A DNA stretch of 33,677 nucleotides from Deltaproteobacteria bacterium (GTDB lineage: Bacteria; Desulfobacterota; Dissulfuribacteria; Dissulfuribacterales; QOAL01). Of the stretch, positions 32,880 through 33,677 are shown piece after piece (the stretch's first letter is position 1; every line of letters starts with the position of its first letter). Location: assembly GCA_027028245.1 (NCBI GenBank), contig JALVJO010000107.1:1-33677 (forward strand), in the 5' to 3' direction. A program made the translations under genes and the position numbers. The notes below the pieces were generated by a model. It was not told where the DNA came from, ran no database searches, and was given only the letters and a program-made list of their open reading frames with translations.

Positions 32880-33401
32880 TCAGCCAATAAGCCTTTGCAC
32901 TTTTTCCATTGTCCCGCTATCGCCTGAAAGAGCCGGGCATGCCCCTGGAGATTGTCTTCCCAGGGCAAGTTTAACGGCAAATGCCAGGCAGGCAGATTCG
33001 CCGCATTCCCTGCAATTGGTGCCGGGCAAAAGCTTGTAGATTTCCATGGCATTTGCCCTTCTTTTGGGCTTGAAATTGGGTCTGATTTCATGGGATCTTG
33101 CCCATGTTTCATTCAGATAATCCAGGACTTCAGAAAGTGCTTTTTCTCCCTCTTTTCTGTCCTTTACAGGTCCTACTGCTATTTCATGGCTCCTGAGGGC
33201 AACCCTGCAGCCGCCGATCTTTAAGATCATGACAGGCTCTTCACCAGGTTCGTACTGGATGACGTCTGCCACGGCATTTAAAAAGGGCATCAATTGGGAC
33301 AGGTCCTCTCCAGTGCCGATCTTCACCCTGTAACATGGTTCATCCAGATGACAGGCTGATGCTTCAAGATCAAAGTGTTCAGGAAAGTCAAGTTTTTTCA
33401 T
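32880..33401 (-). CDS. Fe-S cluster protein with RnfB/AcsC-type domain
   Basis: The 173-aa protein ends in a [4Fe-4S]-binding domain of the type found in RnfB and the corrinoid Fe-S protein: IYKLLPGTNCRECGESACLAFA and GACPAL give Cys130, 133, 138 and 155, a C-X2-C-X4-C-X16-C set. The first 110 residues have no recognised fold. Such stand-alone proteins occur in deltaproteobacteria near electron-transfer or methyl-transfer genes, but none is here; only a GNAT gene follows. A large foldback repeat starts about 30 bp upstream of its ATG and could affect its transcript. Confidence 0.8.
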   Translation of the reverse strand: MKKLDFPEHFDLEASACHLDEPCYRVKIGTGEDLSQLMPFLNAVADVIQYEPGEEPVMILKIGGCRVALRSHEIAVGPVKDRKEGEKALSEVLDYLNETWARSHEIRPNFKPKRRANAMEIYKLLPGTNCRECGESACLAFAVKLALGRQSPGACPALSGDSGTMEKVQRLIG

Positions 33402-33431
33402 GTCTTTTTGGCCTTTAAGAAATCCGCGTCA

Positions 33432-33655
33432 GGGAGCATTCCTGGTTTGTCCCTGGACGAGGAAGGGCAAGGAAGGGGTATTTCTTTCAAGGTTCACCAA
33501 GCCGCTGTGCAGATTTCAAATTTTTCTCGAATACAGACATCGCCAATCTCAGCGGCTTGACTGCGGCTGAAGTTGGCTTCCTTGTGGTGAAACCTTTCAA
33601 GAAACACCCCTTCCTTGCCAGTGACACAAAAGGCTGACAAACCGGGAATACTCCC
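33432..33655. repeat. 224-bp foldback repeat with nested inverted repeats (MITE-like)
   Basis: The ends are 20-bp inverted repeats with two mismatches (33432-33451 against 33636-33655). Inside lie a perfect 14-bp pair (33466-33479 with 33606-33619) and a perfect 10-bp pair CAAGCCGCTG/CAGCGGCTTG (33498-33507 with 33550-33559). The whole element can fold into one long hairpin with bulges. It shares a 34-bp perfect block, inverted, with the short copy at 23010-23125. No transposase or convincing gene is inside. Confidence 0.8.
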
Positions 33656-33677
33656 TCCGGGTCATGTTAAGAGACCA

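Overview
The window looks like a chromosomal segment of a Gram-negative, flagellated, probably anaerobic bacterium, most likely a deltaproteobacterium (Desulfobacterota). This placement is inferred from gene content: LptF/LptG and two exported proteins show an outer membrane, FlgM shows a flagellum, and COG1900-type homocysteine synthesis, LarB/LarE homologues, an MTA/SAH deaminase, an AcsC/RnfB-type Fe-S domain and a PTS phosphotransfer pair without permeases are a typical mix for that group. No rRNA, tRNA, CRISPR array, transposase or phage gene was seen.

Region 1 (1-9.1 kb, plus strand) is tightly packed: ptsH-ptsI (PTS phosphotransfer), rmlB-rmlD (dTDP-rhamnose), lptF-lptG (LPS export), nth (base-excision repair), then a purine nucleoside phosphorylase overlapping an MTA/SAH deaminase, which together suggest a deaminating route for methylthioadenosine. 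Region 2 (9.1-12.3 kb, plus) holds a lipoprotein with an alpha/beta-hydrolase serine motif, a small exported protein, a HAD phosphatase/phosphomutase and an unknown 115-aa protein whose stop codon overlaps that of the opposing glgP.

Region 3 (12.3-18.4 kb, minus) carries glgP (alpha-glucan phosphorylase), clpA-clpS (N-end-rule/Clp proteolysis) and tlyA. Region 4 (18.6-22.0 kb, plus) has an Mrp-type P-loop protein lacking the usual CxxC, a soluble PAS histidine kinase, and an odd protein combining a degenerate GGDEF domain with a kinase H-box but no ATPase domain. A strong bidirectional terminator then separates it from flgM and an upstream small flagellar-associated gene on the minus strand.

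Region 5 (23.2-27.9 kb, mostly minus) has hupB with its own terminator, then a cluster of a larE-like sulfur transferase, homocysteine synthase (COG1900), a CBS-CBS-ACT protein, larB and a small unknown gene. Opposing larB is an unlisted 39-aa, extremely basic protein with a near-perfect Shine-Dalgarno. Region 6 (28-32.2 kb, plus) is a kinase-fold fusion followed by bioF-bioH-like-bioC, giving the pimeloyl-ACP part of biotin synthesis. Region 7 (32.3-33.4 kb, minus) has a GNAT acetyltransferase and an Fe-S protein.

The most unusual non-coding signal is a foldback repeat family: a 224-bp nested inverted repeat at 33432-33655 and a 116-bp relative with terminal inverted repeats at 23010-23125, in opposite orientation and sharing a 34-bp perfect block. 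They look like a non-autonomous MITE-like element. The other leads are the 39-aa basic protein, the GGDEF/H-box hybrid and the larE/homocysteine cluster.
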